Shown piece after piece: positions 38,201-46,789 of a stretch of DNA of 64,000 nucleotides; within the stretch, counting starts at the first letter, position 1; every line of letters starts with the position of its first letter. The stretch comes from Pagrus major. Its lineage: Eukaryota > Chordata > Actinopteri > Spariformes > Sparidae. The stretch spans positions 23,534,709 through 23,598,708 of the forward strand of contig NC_133219.1 of the NCBI RefSeq assembly GCF_040436345.1. The letters are read 5' to 3'. The position numbers were made by a program, and so were the translations under genes. The notes below the pieces were generated by a model. It was not told the origin of the DNA. It did no database searches and saw only the letters and a list, made by a program, of their open reading frames with translations.

Positions 38201-39570
38201 AGACATGTTCATATGGTGCATATCTCTTGTCGCAGCTAAAATATTTCATCTGTTGAGCTGCTTGTCTTTCTGCCGTCCAGCTGCCGTCTCTCCTTTGTAG
38301 TTTTACGTATTTGATTAGAAACACTGCAGCTGAAGCTCAAAAAAAGCTCAACACAAAGTATGGCTCTATTTCCTGTCTCTCCATATGTCAAACCTTTTCG
38401 TCCAGCCTACAAAAATGTGCCAAAACCTATCACTGAAACTCTCTGTCAGCGCAGAACAAAGTCACACTTGCACGTCCACAGCTTGAGGGCTGCACAGAGG
38501 TTCTGCAGGATGAGGCGGTGAGGTGAATGAATGAACGAGTGAGGCTGAAAGTACAGAGGGAAACATCTGAGAGACAAAGAAGACCGAAAGGATCTCATGG
38601 CTGGCCGAGAGGCAGCAGACGTCAGCGGGTCTGCAGCACAGTCGTTCTGCAAATAGTGTCAGGAAGCCTTTGAAGGGCAAGCTAACACACAGGGCACTGT
38701 CAGATAGAAAGGTTTGCTTAACAGCCAATGACTGCCTGCACCACATACCAGCTTCCCCAGAGTGATGCCCCCCTTTCACCTTCCTGCCAAAAGCAACTAG
38801 ATTTCTCAAAGATATGACCCTCAGTGTGGATTTATGGAGGAGGATGCTGCATAAAAAGCTCTGAACATGAATGAAAGAGAGGTTTAAATTGGCTTTCTCG
38901 CCCTGTGAGACAAGATGATTCCCTACCAGTCCTCTGCAGGTGCTGATGGCAGCCGTTCCTCGCACATCGGATGCTTCCACGGTGCCAAGGAGGTGGCAGG
39001 AGTTCCCCTCGGAGAGGCGATGCTCTGTGCTGTTGGCGCTGCCGTTCCTCCTCTCCAGGATGTAGTCACTTGAGACCAGGTGATTGTTTGCAGTTAGATT
39101 GAACGTTAAAGCGCGACCCTTGTAGTTGACCTTGTAGTAAACCTGTCCCTCCACACCAAGGGGTCGCAGGTCACGCCTGACTCGCCCACCCTTGAAGTGG
39201 TGAGACACTGAGTGGGAGATGAAGTCTCCATCAGCGGTGGTTTTCACTGGGTGGACAATGGACAGGTCTGACTGGGACAACCGACCTGCAGAATCAAATA
39301 CAACACAGACACAGACACATGCATAGAACAGATTTTTTGAGTTTCCTGCATATTGGTTCTGATATGCACTTCAGTGCACAAACTTTTCCCACTCATGCAT
39401 TCACTTCAAGCATGCACACAAACGCTGCTTGTATAAACTGCACCACACTGACCTTGATCTGCAAATAGGGAGAGGAGTCTGCCGGAGTCTGAGAGCTCTT
39501 CGTGGCCGGCTGCCAGAATTAAAACAAAGTGTAGCAGCAGAAGAACCGGGCACTCCTGCGAACATCGCAT
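18725..39570 (-). CDS. adamts12: ADAMTS12 metalloprotease, complete, 24 coding exons
   Basis: Secreted zinc metalloprotease of the ADAMTS7/12 branch, which cleaves matrix proteins such as COMP. The reconstructed protein is 1598 aa (human about 1594), and the 24 exon lengths sum to 4797 bases, exactly divisible by three, with every junction in phase. The start at 39570 opens a signal peptide ([20 protein letters not shown]). ADAMTS12 rather than ADAMTS7 is favoured by close similarity in the protease (RKDICAG...[11 protein letters not shown]), Cys-rich and PLAC regions, and by linkage with an fgf10 gene, as on human 5p. No frameshift or stop interrupts it. Intron 2 (32090-38926) is the longest, about 6.8 kb; intron 6 uses a GC donor. 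Exon coordinates are given in the four block entries. The gene is divergent from gpat3, about 4.5 kb away. Confidence 0.95.
20681..20975 (+). repeat. Diverged interspersed repeat of the 'GGCTGCAACTAACGATTATT' type
   Basis: Starts GGCCGCAGCTAACGATTATT, includes CGATTAATCAATC, TGTCTTGTTTTGTC, and TCATAGAGGGATTAAGAAACC, and ends TTGAGGATTA. This is a layout I know as a very common short non-autonomous DNA element in fish genomes, probably hAT-related. Lies in adamts12 intron 19. A second copy is at 26105-26333. Confidence 0.6.
20985..21290 (+). mobile_element. Truncated copy of the TTAA-flanked miniature element
   Basis: Parallel to 17360-17700 over most of its length: TTTGCATGCTTTAGTGCTCA, CTGTCTCTTTAAGGCCCC, GATTGGTCAGCTC, GCCTGAGCCAGCACC, GCAGCTGTGCTTAAATCA, AGGCATAAATGATGCAAATG and GGTGACGTAGTGTGA all have counterparts there. 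Both terminal inverted repeats are missing. In adamts12 intron 19. Confidence 0.75.
21543..23775 (-). CDS. adamts12: adamts12 exons 17-19: TSR2-TSR4 and mucin-like segment
   Basis: Exons: 23775-23649, 23004-22794, 22691-21543. TSR3 starts [17 protein letters not shown]4 spans the exon 18/19 junction ([16 protein letters not shown]). Exon 19 is 1149 bases and encodes about 300 residues that are extremely rich in Thr, Ser and Pro with no cysteines, the mucin-like domain unique to ADAMTS7 and ADAMTS12, which in mammals is heavily O-glycosylated. Its sequence is poorly conserved, but an acidic/basic patch near the middle ([15 protein letters not shown]) stands out. It closes with WVVGNWSE, the start of TSR5. 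The sense strand is the minus strand; a long open frame on the plus strand here is a shadow. Confidence 0.94.
23840..23990 (+). mobile_element. Degenerate non-LTR retrotransposon fragment
   Basis: In adamts12 intron 16/17 territory. Broken-frame translation gives fragments such as [14 protein letters not shown] and ACNWNKLN, which resemble the C-terminal end of fish LINE reverse transcriptase frames (ALNGLAPEYISDLL-like). It is short and disabled by stops and frameshifts. Confidence 0.4.
24154..28898 (-). CDS. adamts12: adamts12 exons 9-16: disintegrin-like, TSR1, Cys-rich, spacer
   Basis: Exons: 28898-28754, 28676-28584, 28427-28282, 28166-27997, 26547-26414, 25974-25854, 24945-24701, 24295-24154. 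The order is: disintegrin-like region ([19 protein letters not shown] and the following Cys motif), TSR1 ([19 protein letters not shown]), Cys-rich domain ([36 protein letters not shown]), then the cysteine-free spacer ([40 protein letters not shown]). The last exon runs into TSR2 ([14 protein letters not shown]). Exon 12 to 13 is joined through a split codon giving NPLHPCEL. These regions set substrate and matrix binding in the family. Confidence 0.94.
26105..26333 (+). repeat. Second copy of the 'GGCTGCAACTAACG' repeat type, 3' part
   Basis: Contains TTCCTTTGTCAACCAACAATCC, GCAGCAAATCC, ACTGAAATGATTGATCGAC and GGATCGTTGCAGCTC, the typical right half of the element family at 20681-20975. In adamts12 intron 13. 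Confidence 0.55.
26669..26872 (+). repeat. Interspersed repeat, copy 1 of a pair with 40486-40716
   Basis: GCAATGTGTGAGAATTGGCC, TTGAATTCATACTC, GAGCTAGTTAGCTC, GGACTGGGAGCT, GGGGCTAGCCAGTTAGCATG all recur, in reverse complement and in the same order, at 40486-40716. So this is a dispersed repeat family, here in adamts12 intron 12. Confidence 0.75.
27079..27200 (+). repeat. Repeat end of the 'AGGGCTGCACGATATGG' type
   Basis: AGGGCTGCACGATATGG followed by an A tract and GCGATTATTTTGACAG is the characteristic start of a DNA element common in fish. The far end may be near 27880-27900 (AAAATCGCAACTTCAGAT). In adamts12 intron 12. Confidence 0.45.
29722..39570 (-). CDS. adamts12: adamts12 exons 1-8: signal peptide, prodomain, catalytic domain
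   Basis: Exons: 39570-39453, 39285-38927, 32089-31912, 31785-31577, 31474-31391, 31133-31009, 30883-30734, 29865-29722. The prodomain has two basic cleavage-type sites, RTKR at residues 201-204 and RSQR at 248-251; the second lies where mature ADAMTS12 starts ([10 protein letters not shown]). A cysteine in PCGVQ (residue 215) is a candidate cysteine switch. The zinc site HEMGHSFGIHH occupies residues 403-413, with ligands H403, H407 and H413 and the catalytic E404, and is split between exons 7 and 8. The Met-turn (FIMSRQ) follows. The protease therefore looks active. The donor of exon 6 is AG|GCAAGT. Confidence 0.95.
32090..38926 (-). other. adamts12 intron 2, large, no extra gene seen
   Basis: A 6.8 kb intron between prodomain exons. 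It contains short CA/GT runs near 33450, and a repeat-like segment near 37130-37217 (TATCGTGATATG, GATGTTGGTCGTATCGCACAG) of a kind widespread in fish. Scattered open frames have no splice support. No conserved element can be called without comparison. Confidence 0.5.
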
Positions 39571-39871
39571 ATTTCATGTAACCAAACTCACAGCGCTGCA
39601 GAAGAGTCCTGGGCACCGGGCTTCCAGTGGCGTTAGAGGCGACCACTTGGCTCCTGCGCTGCACTCTGTCATGTCATGGACAAGCTGAGAAGTCTGCCCT
39701 CACGAAGGGAAACATGCACCGAGCAGCACTGGGAGCCAGTTCATGGTTTGAAGAGAGGGGAGAAAGCTCCGGCTCTGTGTGGAGGAAGGGAAGGAGGGGA
39801 GGGAGGAGTTGATCTCTGCTTACTTTCCTTGCGAGGAGCGATCGAGGGGGAGAAGGAGTCAGGATCGCTGC

Positions 39872-39897
39872 TGAGGAGGAGGAGGAGGAGGAGGAAA
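39872..39897. repeat. (GGA)n short tandem repeat
   Basis: Eight GGA units, about 300 bases upstream of the adamts12 start codon. Gives a spurious poly-Leu frame on the opposite strand. Confidence 0.9.
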
Positions 39898-40485
39898 GAG
39901 GAAGCCTCGTTGAGCAGCCGTCCTGTGTCGAGACTTGTCATTACATCCTGCACCATCACAAGACAATGTTCTGCCTCGAGCAAATCATGGGGATCATTTG
40001 GGATGAAACTTTATGGATGCGAGGAGGGATTTACAGCATTGTTGCACAGCTGTGACACTCCCAACAATCACAGCTGGTATTTATATTATTTAGTCTATTG
40101 GATTGACAGATGAGGAATCACCAGCCATTATGATAATTGATATCATTAAAGTATTTTTCATGCAAAAAATGGCAGGAAACACGGGCGGACTCAGGATGTT
40201 TTAGGGGCAGGGGCGGAAAAATAAAAAAAGGGCACCAGCATGCAGAAAGCTGTGATCAGTGATGGGTAACTTTACTTTCAAAGTTACTCATTATGTTACA
40301 AGATTCATGCTGTCCTCTCTTGGGTTAGACAATTAAAGACATCACCTTCAACATTTTTCACTATTTTCTGACAAATCAAATAATCTATCTTGCATGATGT
40401 GTAAGAAATATGAAATCATATATTTCAAATGATAAAAAACTGTTCTTAGATGTTATGATTGTGTTGCAGAGATATCTACTGAAGT

Positions 40486-40716
40486 TAGCATGCCAACAGC
40501 TAGCCCCGATCCGTCCTGGTCCAACATTCCTGTGCTAGTGGTGTAAACAACAACACTCCTCTGGTGCTCCGAGCTCCCAGTCTGGACCACTAAACTCACG
40601 GCTAATCGAGCTAACTAGCTAACGGCAGCTACAGTTAGTGGTTTCTCTGGCGATATACTGCCCTCTGTTTGTTCTGAGTATGAATTCAATAGGTGGCCAA
40701 TTCTTACATATCTAAA
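40486..40716 (-). repeat. Interspersed repeat, copy 2, inverted relative to 26669-26872
   Basis: Read on the minus strand it follows the same order of blocks as the intronic copy (GTAAGAATTGGCCACC, TTGAATTCATACTC, AGCTAGTTAGCTC, CTGGGAGCTC, GGGGCTAGC, GCATGCTAACTTC). Roughly 75-80 per cent alike by eye. Confidence 0.75.
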
Positions 40717-42794
40717 AAGATAGTAATCATTAGTCACAGCCCTACAAACATGAACTTCCTCAGTCCTTATGTAGCTATGACTAAAATTGTATATTTTATG
40801 GCAGCTGTATCAGCTTCATGATAAAACTAAATACCTGTCACTTAAAAATCTACACTTGATGAATGAAAGTACTGCTGTGTAGCAGAATGAGTCAGCCTCA
40901 GCAAACATACAGTTATGTAATTGTATATAAACTGATATCTGACCTAGTCATACCTTTTAGTGCTCTGTGGCCAAATATAGAAGGCACAGGGTTGAACAGT
41001 TGAGGAAAAGCCTCCTGTTAAATATGTGCATTGGTTATTTTTTGCATGCTGTTCTGTTTGTGACATTTTTGCAGAAGAGAAGGCCTAAACGTCAAACAAT
41101 AGACACACCCTGTGCAAACTCATCCATTCTTCACTTTTATTTAAGTCCATGGGACAAATATTTGTTCATTCCATATTGCGGCTGCAGCTTTTGCACAATG
41201 ATTTCTATATGGACACGCTCTAATTCTGCATTTCTGCCAACAGAGTTGTATCAGCCAGAATTTAGATTCTTTCAGACTGGACGTTAAGAATTCCTCTGTA
41301 GAAGTAGACCCGCGAAAAAATCCCCAAGAGATGTTTTCTGAAGTTTAAAGTGCACTGTTGAATAGCGCTCTGTGTGACATTATTTATGATTTCCACATAA
41401 CATTTAAAGACCCTGTGAACTATACTGTAATGTACCGTGTGTTAAAGGCTTGTCTGAGGCGTGTCCTCTGAGGGCCCCTCTCAGTAAATACTGCTGTTGT
41501 TCAGTTGACTAATATTTATCCCCGGAGCAGATTTATGTGTGACTAAATGGAGACCTGACACATTCCCTCCTGCTTTGTCTCCGTCCATGGGAGACACAGA
41601 GGCAGAGTAAATCTATCTATCTAGATCCAAATATAATATTGAAAGAGTTATTTTTGAAACAAAGCATTTTGAAGTCCATATAAGACCGCTGGATAATGAG
41701 GTAGTGGCTTTTAACCAGGAAACATTTGGTAGATTTTCTCTTAGAAATCTCTTTAGGGAGACGCTAATTTTGGAAAGTTGAGTGCCTCGCTAAAAATAAC
41801 ATAAACCACTGATAGCACACAGTGCAACACAGATATATGACTAATGGGCCATACTGGGGTGTTTCCCCCAACATGACCCAGTAAAACCAGCATGCTACAC
41901 GAGCAGTGAGCTCTTTGTGTTGAGGCACCGAGATTAAAAACCAGCTATTTTTGAACAAATGAGCACTGCCTCACTGGAGGTAACACACCCTGACATTAAA
42001 GGACAGATAGTGTGTTGTTGGTTTGTGTTTTGCTGCACATGAAATGTCTACCTGGACTGGGCATTTTCCTTATTTATTAACAATTTTATTGCTCAGTTTC
42101 ATCTTTGCCACGTATCCATGACTGTGGTCCAGAAAACTCTCTGGATTAGGTTCAATCCCGGAACGAATCGCCCTCTTATCACTCCCAGAGACATTACCCA
42201 AACTGACCCCCTGAAGTCCCCAGTTACAGTAATGTGCAACAGACTGTGAAATGTCTGAACCTGGAAAATAATCAGGACCTTTTGTGAGTCCAAGGTGGGA
42301 GAGAGAGGTTTTCACACCGAGGGACTGTGGCCACATTCCTCATAAAGGCTTCTCTTTGTTGTGGTGAGTAACATTTCTGACAGGTTTGGGGCATTTTATG
42401 ACGGCAGTATAACTGTTTCCTAAAATGTATCAAATTTCAGGTCAGGATTTTAGTGTTTTAGCAGCTTTGTTAGTGGTTGCTGCTCTCAAAGGACGAGAGA
42501 AACTGAAAGATTATTATATGACAACAACAAAAAACGATTAACTAAATAAATGAAATGCTTGATGCTCCAGTGTACATGAAGGTGACCAGAGTTATATTTT
42601 GTCTTGTTTGTTTGTTTTAAATTTTCAGTGCAGAAATAGTTTTATTTTTTTCTACCAAAAACATCTTATTACAGGGTCCACTTACTTTGTAGAGCTTTAG
42701 AGTACAGTGTAATGCAATCCAACACAACTGCTCTGACATAAAATCTACTTTAATGATGCCTAAAGTTTAAGTTGACACTGTCTTCAAGCTGTTA

Positions 42795-42996
42795 ATTCAA
42801 TTATATGCCTTAGCATTGAAGTCATAGAAAGTGTGAGTTTTGTACTGGACTGCATAATATTCAGAGGTGTTTCTAACATTGTGACCCTTCATGAATGAGG
42901 ACAAAAACGTAAGAAACCCCTCTGAATATACTGTAATGCAGTCCAGTACAACACTTACAACAACTATGACCTCAATGCTAAGGCATATAATTGAAT
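42795..42996. repeat. Palindromic element with about 80-base arms
   Basis: The left arm, 42795-42874, and the reverse complement of 42912-42996 share ATTCAATTATATGCCTTAGC, TTGTACTGGACTGCAT, and ATTCAGAGG..TTTCT with small indels. The loop is about 37 bases. It looks like a foldback or miniature inverted-repeat element; the stem would form a long hairpin if transcribed. Confidence 0.8.
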
Positions 42997-43261
42997 CAAA
43001 ACCTCTGTAATCATAATAAGGATAACTTTACTCACTTATCAGAACAAATACAAAGTGCGTCACAGAGAAAACAATGATTTAACAACAAAATGAGTGATAA
43101 GTGAGGGATGAGGGCAAAAGATCAGGATATGCTGTCAGATAAAAATGTGTTTTTGGAAAGGACTTTGAAAACAAAAGGCTTTGACTCACAGAGCCGTGTG
43201 TCCTCATGTCCCCTTAGTTTTCAGCACAGACTCTAGAGGACAGAGCGCCACTGCCCGAGGA

Positions 43262-43715
43262 TCTCAAAGGTTCATTAAAGGATGAAAAGGTCTAAAATAT
43301 AAACAGATGCCAGGTCATTAAGAGCCTTAAAGGTAATCAATAAGACCTAAAACAAACAGGGAGCCAATTTAAAGAGGCTAAAACAGGTGTGAGATGATTA
43401 TTATTATTATCTTACCTCACGTTAAAAGCCTAGCAGCTGATTTCTGTCCAGTCTGAAGTTGTATCAGGACAAGAGAAGAGGCTGGTTTAACAAACAAGGC
43501 GTTTGATAAAAGCATGAACCACAGCTTCTTCATCTCTGAAATTCAAATTCAATTCAAATTCAATCTTTGTGATGTCTTGCTCAAAACAGAAGGTGCTCAT
43601 TAAATAGATGCCACAGATTTTGATATGTTGTGACAGTAGATGTGTTTGTTTTGTGATCTGCTGGCGTCGAATAACAAGGATTTCTGTTTTCTGACAATTG
43701 ATTAAGCTCAAGGAA
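43262..43715 (+). mobile_element. Degraded retroelement tail of a common fish type
   Basis: The series GCCAGGTCATTAAGAGCC, TTAAAGGTAATCAATAAGACC, GGGAGCCAATTTAAAGAGGC, AACAGGTGTGAGATGAT and GATAAAAGCATGAACCACAG resembles the decayed 3' part of a non-LTR element often seen in fish genomes. All reading frames are broken. Family assignment is from memory of the pattern, not from a search. Confidence 0.45.
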
Positions 43716-43899
43716 ATTTAACAACCTCTAGTTATTTTATAGTATATAATATATTTTATGGCATGAGCAGTTTAATGACATCATATTAGATAGCACAGGT
43801 GTGTACCTGATGAAGGAGCAGGTGAGTGTTCAGCCCGCACTTCCCTCTCTGTCCGCAGGAGGCGCTGTTGTGCTCCGTGAACTTTGTTCCAGTGGTGGA

Positions 43900-43980
43900 T
43901 GGGCGTGTTTGCTCTCTGAGCTCCGTCCTTTGAGTCGAGTTACTCCTCAGGAAGGAAGGACATGGACTTAAGTTTGACAG
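43900..43980 (+). other. gpat3: Likely non-coding first exon of gpat3 (start unknown)
   Basis: TTTGACAG|GTAAGATG at 43980/43981 is a strong splice donor with no coding frame, and a strong acceptor (GTGTCTCACACAG) ends at 44300, 127 bases before the gpat3 ATG. Together they suggest an untranslated first exon spliced to the exon carrying the start. The 5' limit is not visible; 43900 is arbitrary. Confidence 0.45.
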
Positions 43981-44427
43981 GTAAGATGAGCCCGTGTAAC
44001 TCGAAAACAAAGCCGCTGGTAGTTGTAGAAAGCAGAAACAATGCAGTGTTGTACGCAGTCTTCTTGTCTAAGTATAGAGGAGCTCTGACATAGTTAGGTC
44101 ATTTAAGGATGTGTTTATATTGGCAGGATTACAGGTGATAGTGATCGTCGGTGTTAATGTGCGTGTGTTTCTCCGAAGCGTGCTGTGACCTGCTGAAGCT
44201 TCACTCCTGATTAAATTAACTGGAGTGTTTATTTTGCTCACATTGTCATTGTGCTTGTTGATGACCTTCATGTGCTGACAGCTGATTGTGTCTCACACAG
44301 GATGGATCTACTTTGGTGAGAGTAGTGATACCTGACAAGTTAGACACCTTGCCCCCACATTACAGGACTGCACTGCATCTGAGCCACAGGGCTGTTCTGG
44401 CACATATTAGGGCATACAGTGGAGAAG

Positions 44428-46702
44428 ATGGAGGACTTCTGGGAAGGAGCCCTCTGGACGATGAAGATCTGGCTGTACATGATCATCGGCCTCATCATGA
44501 TCCCAGCCATGTTTGGCTTCTCACTGGGCATCTCTGAGACCTACATGACCATCCTGGTCAAAACCTTAGAGGTACTGTTGTTTTATAGTTATGTTCCTGG
44601 CAGATTAAGACTGGTCAGTATATCAATATATCGTTATCTTGATATCAGACAATATATTAGATTTTAGTGATGTCGTAAGTCTTTTCCTGGTTTTTAAAGG
44701 CTGAATTACTGAATTACATTAAAGTGATGTAATTTTCTGAACTGACCACACCCCTGGTGTTCCACTTCCTTACACTTGCCGTTACCCACTTAGTCATCAT
44801 ATCCACATTACTGATTATTTATCAAAAATCTGATTGTGGTAATATTTTTTGAAAGTACCAATAGTCATGCTTACAATATTGCCGCAATATCAATATTAAG
44901 GTATTTGGTCAAAAATATTGTGATATTTGATGTTGTTGCCTGGTCCTAACATTTATAAAGTGCTTTTGAGGAGATTTCAAAATATATAGATACATATTGT
45001 GTATCGTGATATAGCCACAGAATATCGCATTATTAATTTAAAGGAGACCTATTATGCTTTTATTTTTTCCCCTTTCCGTCAGTGTGTTATAATGGTTCTT
45101 GTGCATATAGAAGATCTTGAAAGTTAAAAAAAAAGTCTGCACCAACAGAAGCTCCTCTCTCCTACAGAAAACACTGCTCCTGAAACGCCTCATCATTAGT
45201 CCCGCCTTTAATTCTGTGACTTTGTGACATCACACTACATCACCATGTCACACATTTGCATAACTTGTGCCTAGCAGCTTGTATGGCATGTAAGAAGAAG
45301 ATAAGATTATCAACATGAAAAAGAGCATAATATGTCTCCTTTAAGCCAATATAGCCCAACCCAAATGAGGATATTGTCATCCACTGGCCCGCATAAGACG
45401 TGGCCATTAATGTCTCCTGTCTGTCCTCCGGCAGTGGGCCACTCTGAAGATCCAGAAGGCACATGCTGATGAGCGAACACTCAAAGCCTCGCCATCTAAT
45501 GGTGAGTGGAAAAATACGTATTTGGAAGGATGTTCAAGATAGATAGATAGATAGATAGATCTGCATTTGATAAGGGCACTCTTCTTGAGAAAAACGGTTG
45601 TCATATCCTCTGTTGTGAAAGATGGGGCTTTGCCGACAGATATATGTTGTGCTGCAATACTGGATTTCATAAGACAGTTTACGACAAGTCTCGACAAGCA
45701 TGTTGCAATGATATCGCCCAGATCTGAGAGTCATTTATTTACCAGTGCAGATCAGAATGCCTTTTTGTTTCTGCATTTATTATTAAATGATAACCCTGTG
45801 ACCCTGAATGGCAGGTTAAATTGTTTTATTTTGGGACTGCAGGACTGTCTCTGTCTGGCACCGTGACTCTGTTAACTTGAGAACTTTCACAACAAGGTGA
45901 AGTTGCTTTGGGAACACCGCCTATCTCACAGGACGCAATTGCTCTTTATCAGTCACAGAGCTGCACAGGGTGGTATCCCCCTGCTGTAACGCATGAAGAC
46001 ATTAGCTATGTCAGCAAGATGTGGCCTCTGCAAGGTCCAAAGTGTGTCACTGTTACATTTTTAAATCTGGATGATGAATAGAAGAAGTGAAAGTGTTTCA
46101 CGAAGAGAGATAAAGCGGACATTGCTCTAAAAGTTTTGACTCGATATTAAATCCAGATTTTGGACTTTGTTCACTGGGTTATCAGATAATGTTGAGTGTG
46201 AGCTGAGGTCAACTCTTAATTGTTCTGAGACCTGTTAGACAGTGCAGCCTTACTGTGAACAGCTCACTTCACTTCTTATTATGTATTTCAGGTCAAAAAG
46301 TGAAAGGTCATGTGTGGTGATGAGAAACTTCTAACTATCTCATCTCTCCTGTGGACTCCTAGTGTATCAGAGCCAGTATTTCGTGTTCAAATGATCTTGT
46401 TTTGCCAAATGACACATGTTGTACATTCCTAGATGAAGCAGATTTGCTGTGGAGGATATTATGCTTTAATTTATCTTAATCATTTATGTTATTTTTACAT
46501 AATTCTTGCTAAGTACAGAATGTAACGTCCTTCCAAGAAACACATTCCTGATCCTGAATAAACTTTGATTTTTTTTTTCTTCTGTTGACTCAAACCATTT
46601 CGTCCTCTGCCACTATCAACACAATCTTAGAAGATACAGAGAGGCTGATTTATCTTCAAGATTACTATGCAGATAATGATTCCTATCAGATGATTGACTT
46701 TG

Positions 46703-46789
<87 letters not shown>

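Larger units (their letters stand above)
39571..42794. other. Upstream flank of adamts12 and intergenic DNA
   Basis: Holds the presumed adamts12 5' UTR and promoter on the minus strand; the GC-rich, GGA-rich stretch at 39740-39930 may belong to it. I find no clear TATA box. A dispersed repeat sits at 40486-40716. Otherwise AT-rich with no supported exon. Confidence 0.5.

Noticed and set aside
39401-39664. 87-codon minus-strand frame covering adamts12 exon 1
   Set aside because: Wrong frame: the signal peptide and the phase-1 donor at 39453 belong to the frame starting at 39570.
39741-39983. Minus-strand frame with a poly-Leu stretch resembling a signal peptide
   Set aside because: It comes from the (GGA)n repeat. 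The supported adamts12 signal peptide starts at 39570 in another place and splices in phase to exon 2.
44419-44427. In-frame GTG as start of gpat3
   Set aside because: Eukaryotic genes rarely start at GTG and the ATG nine bases on has good context.
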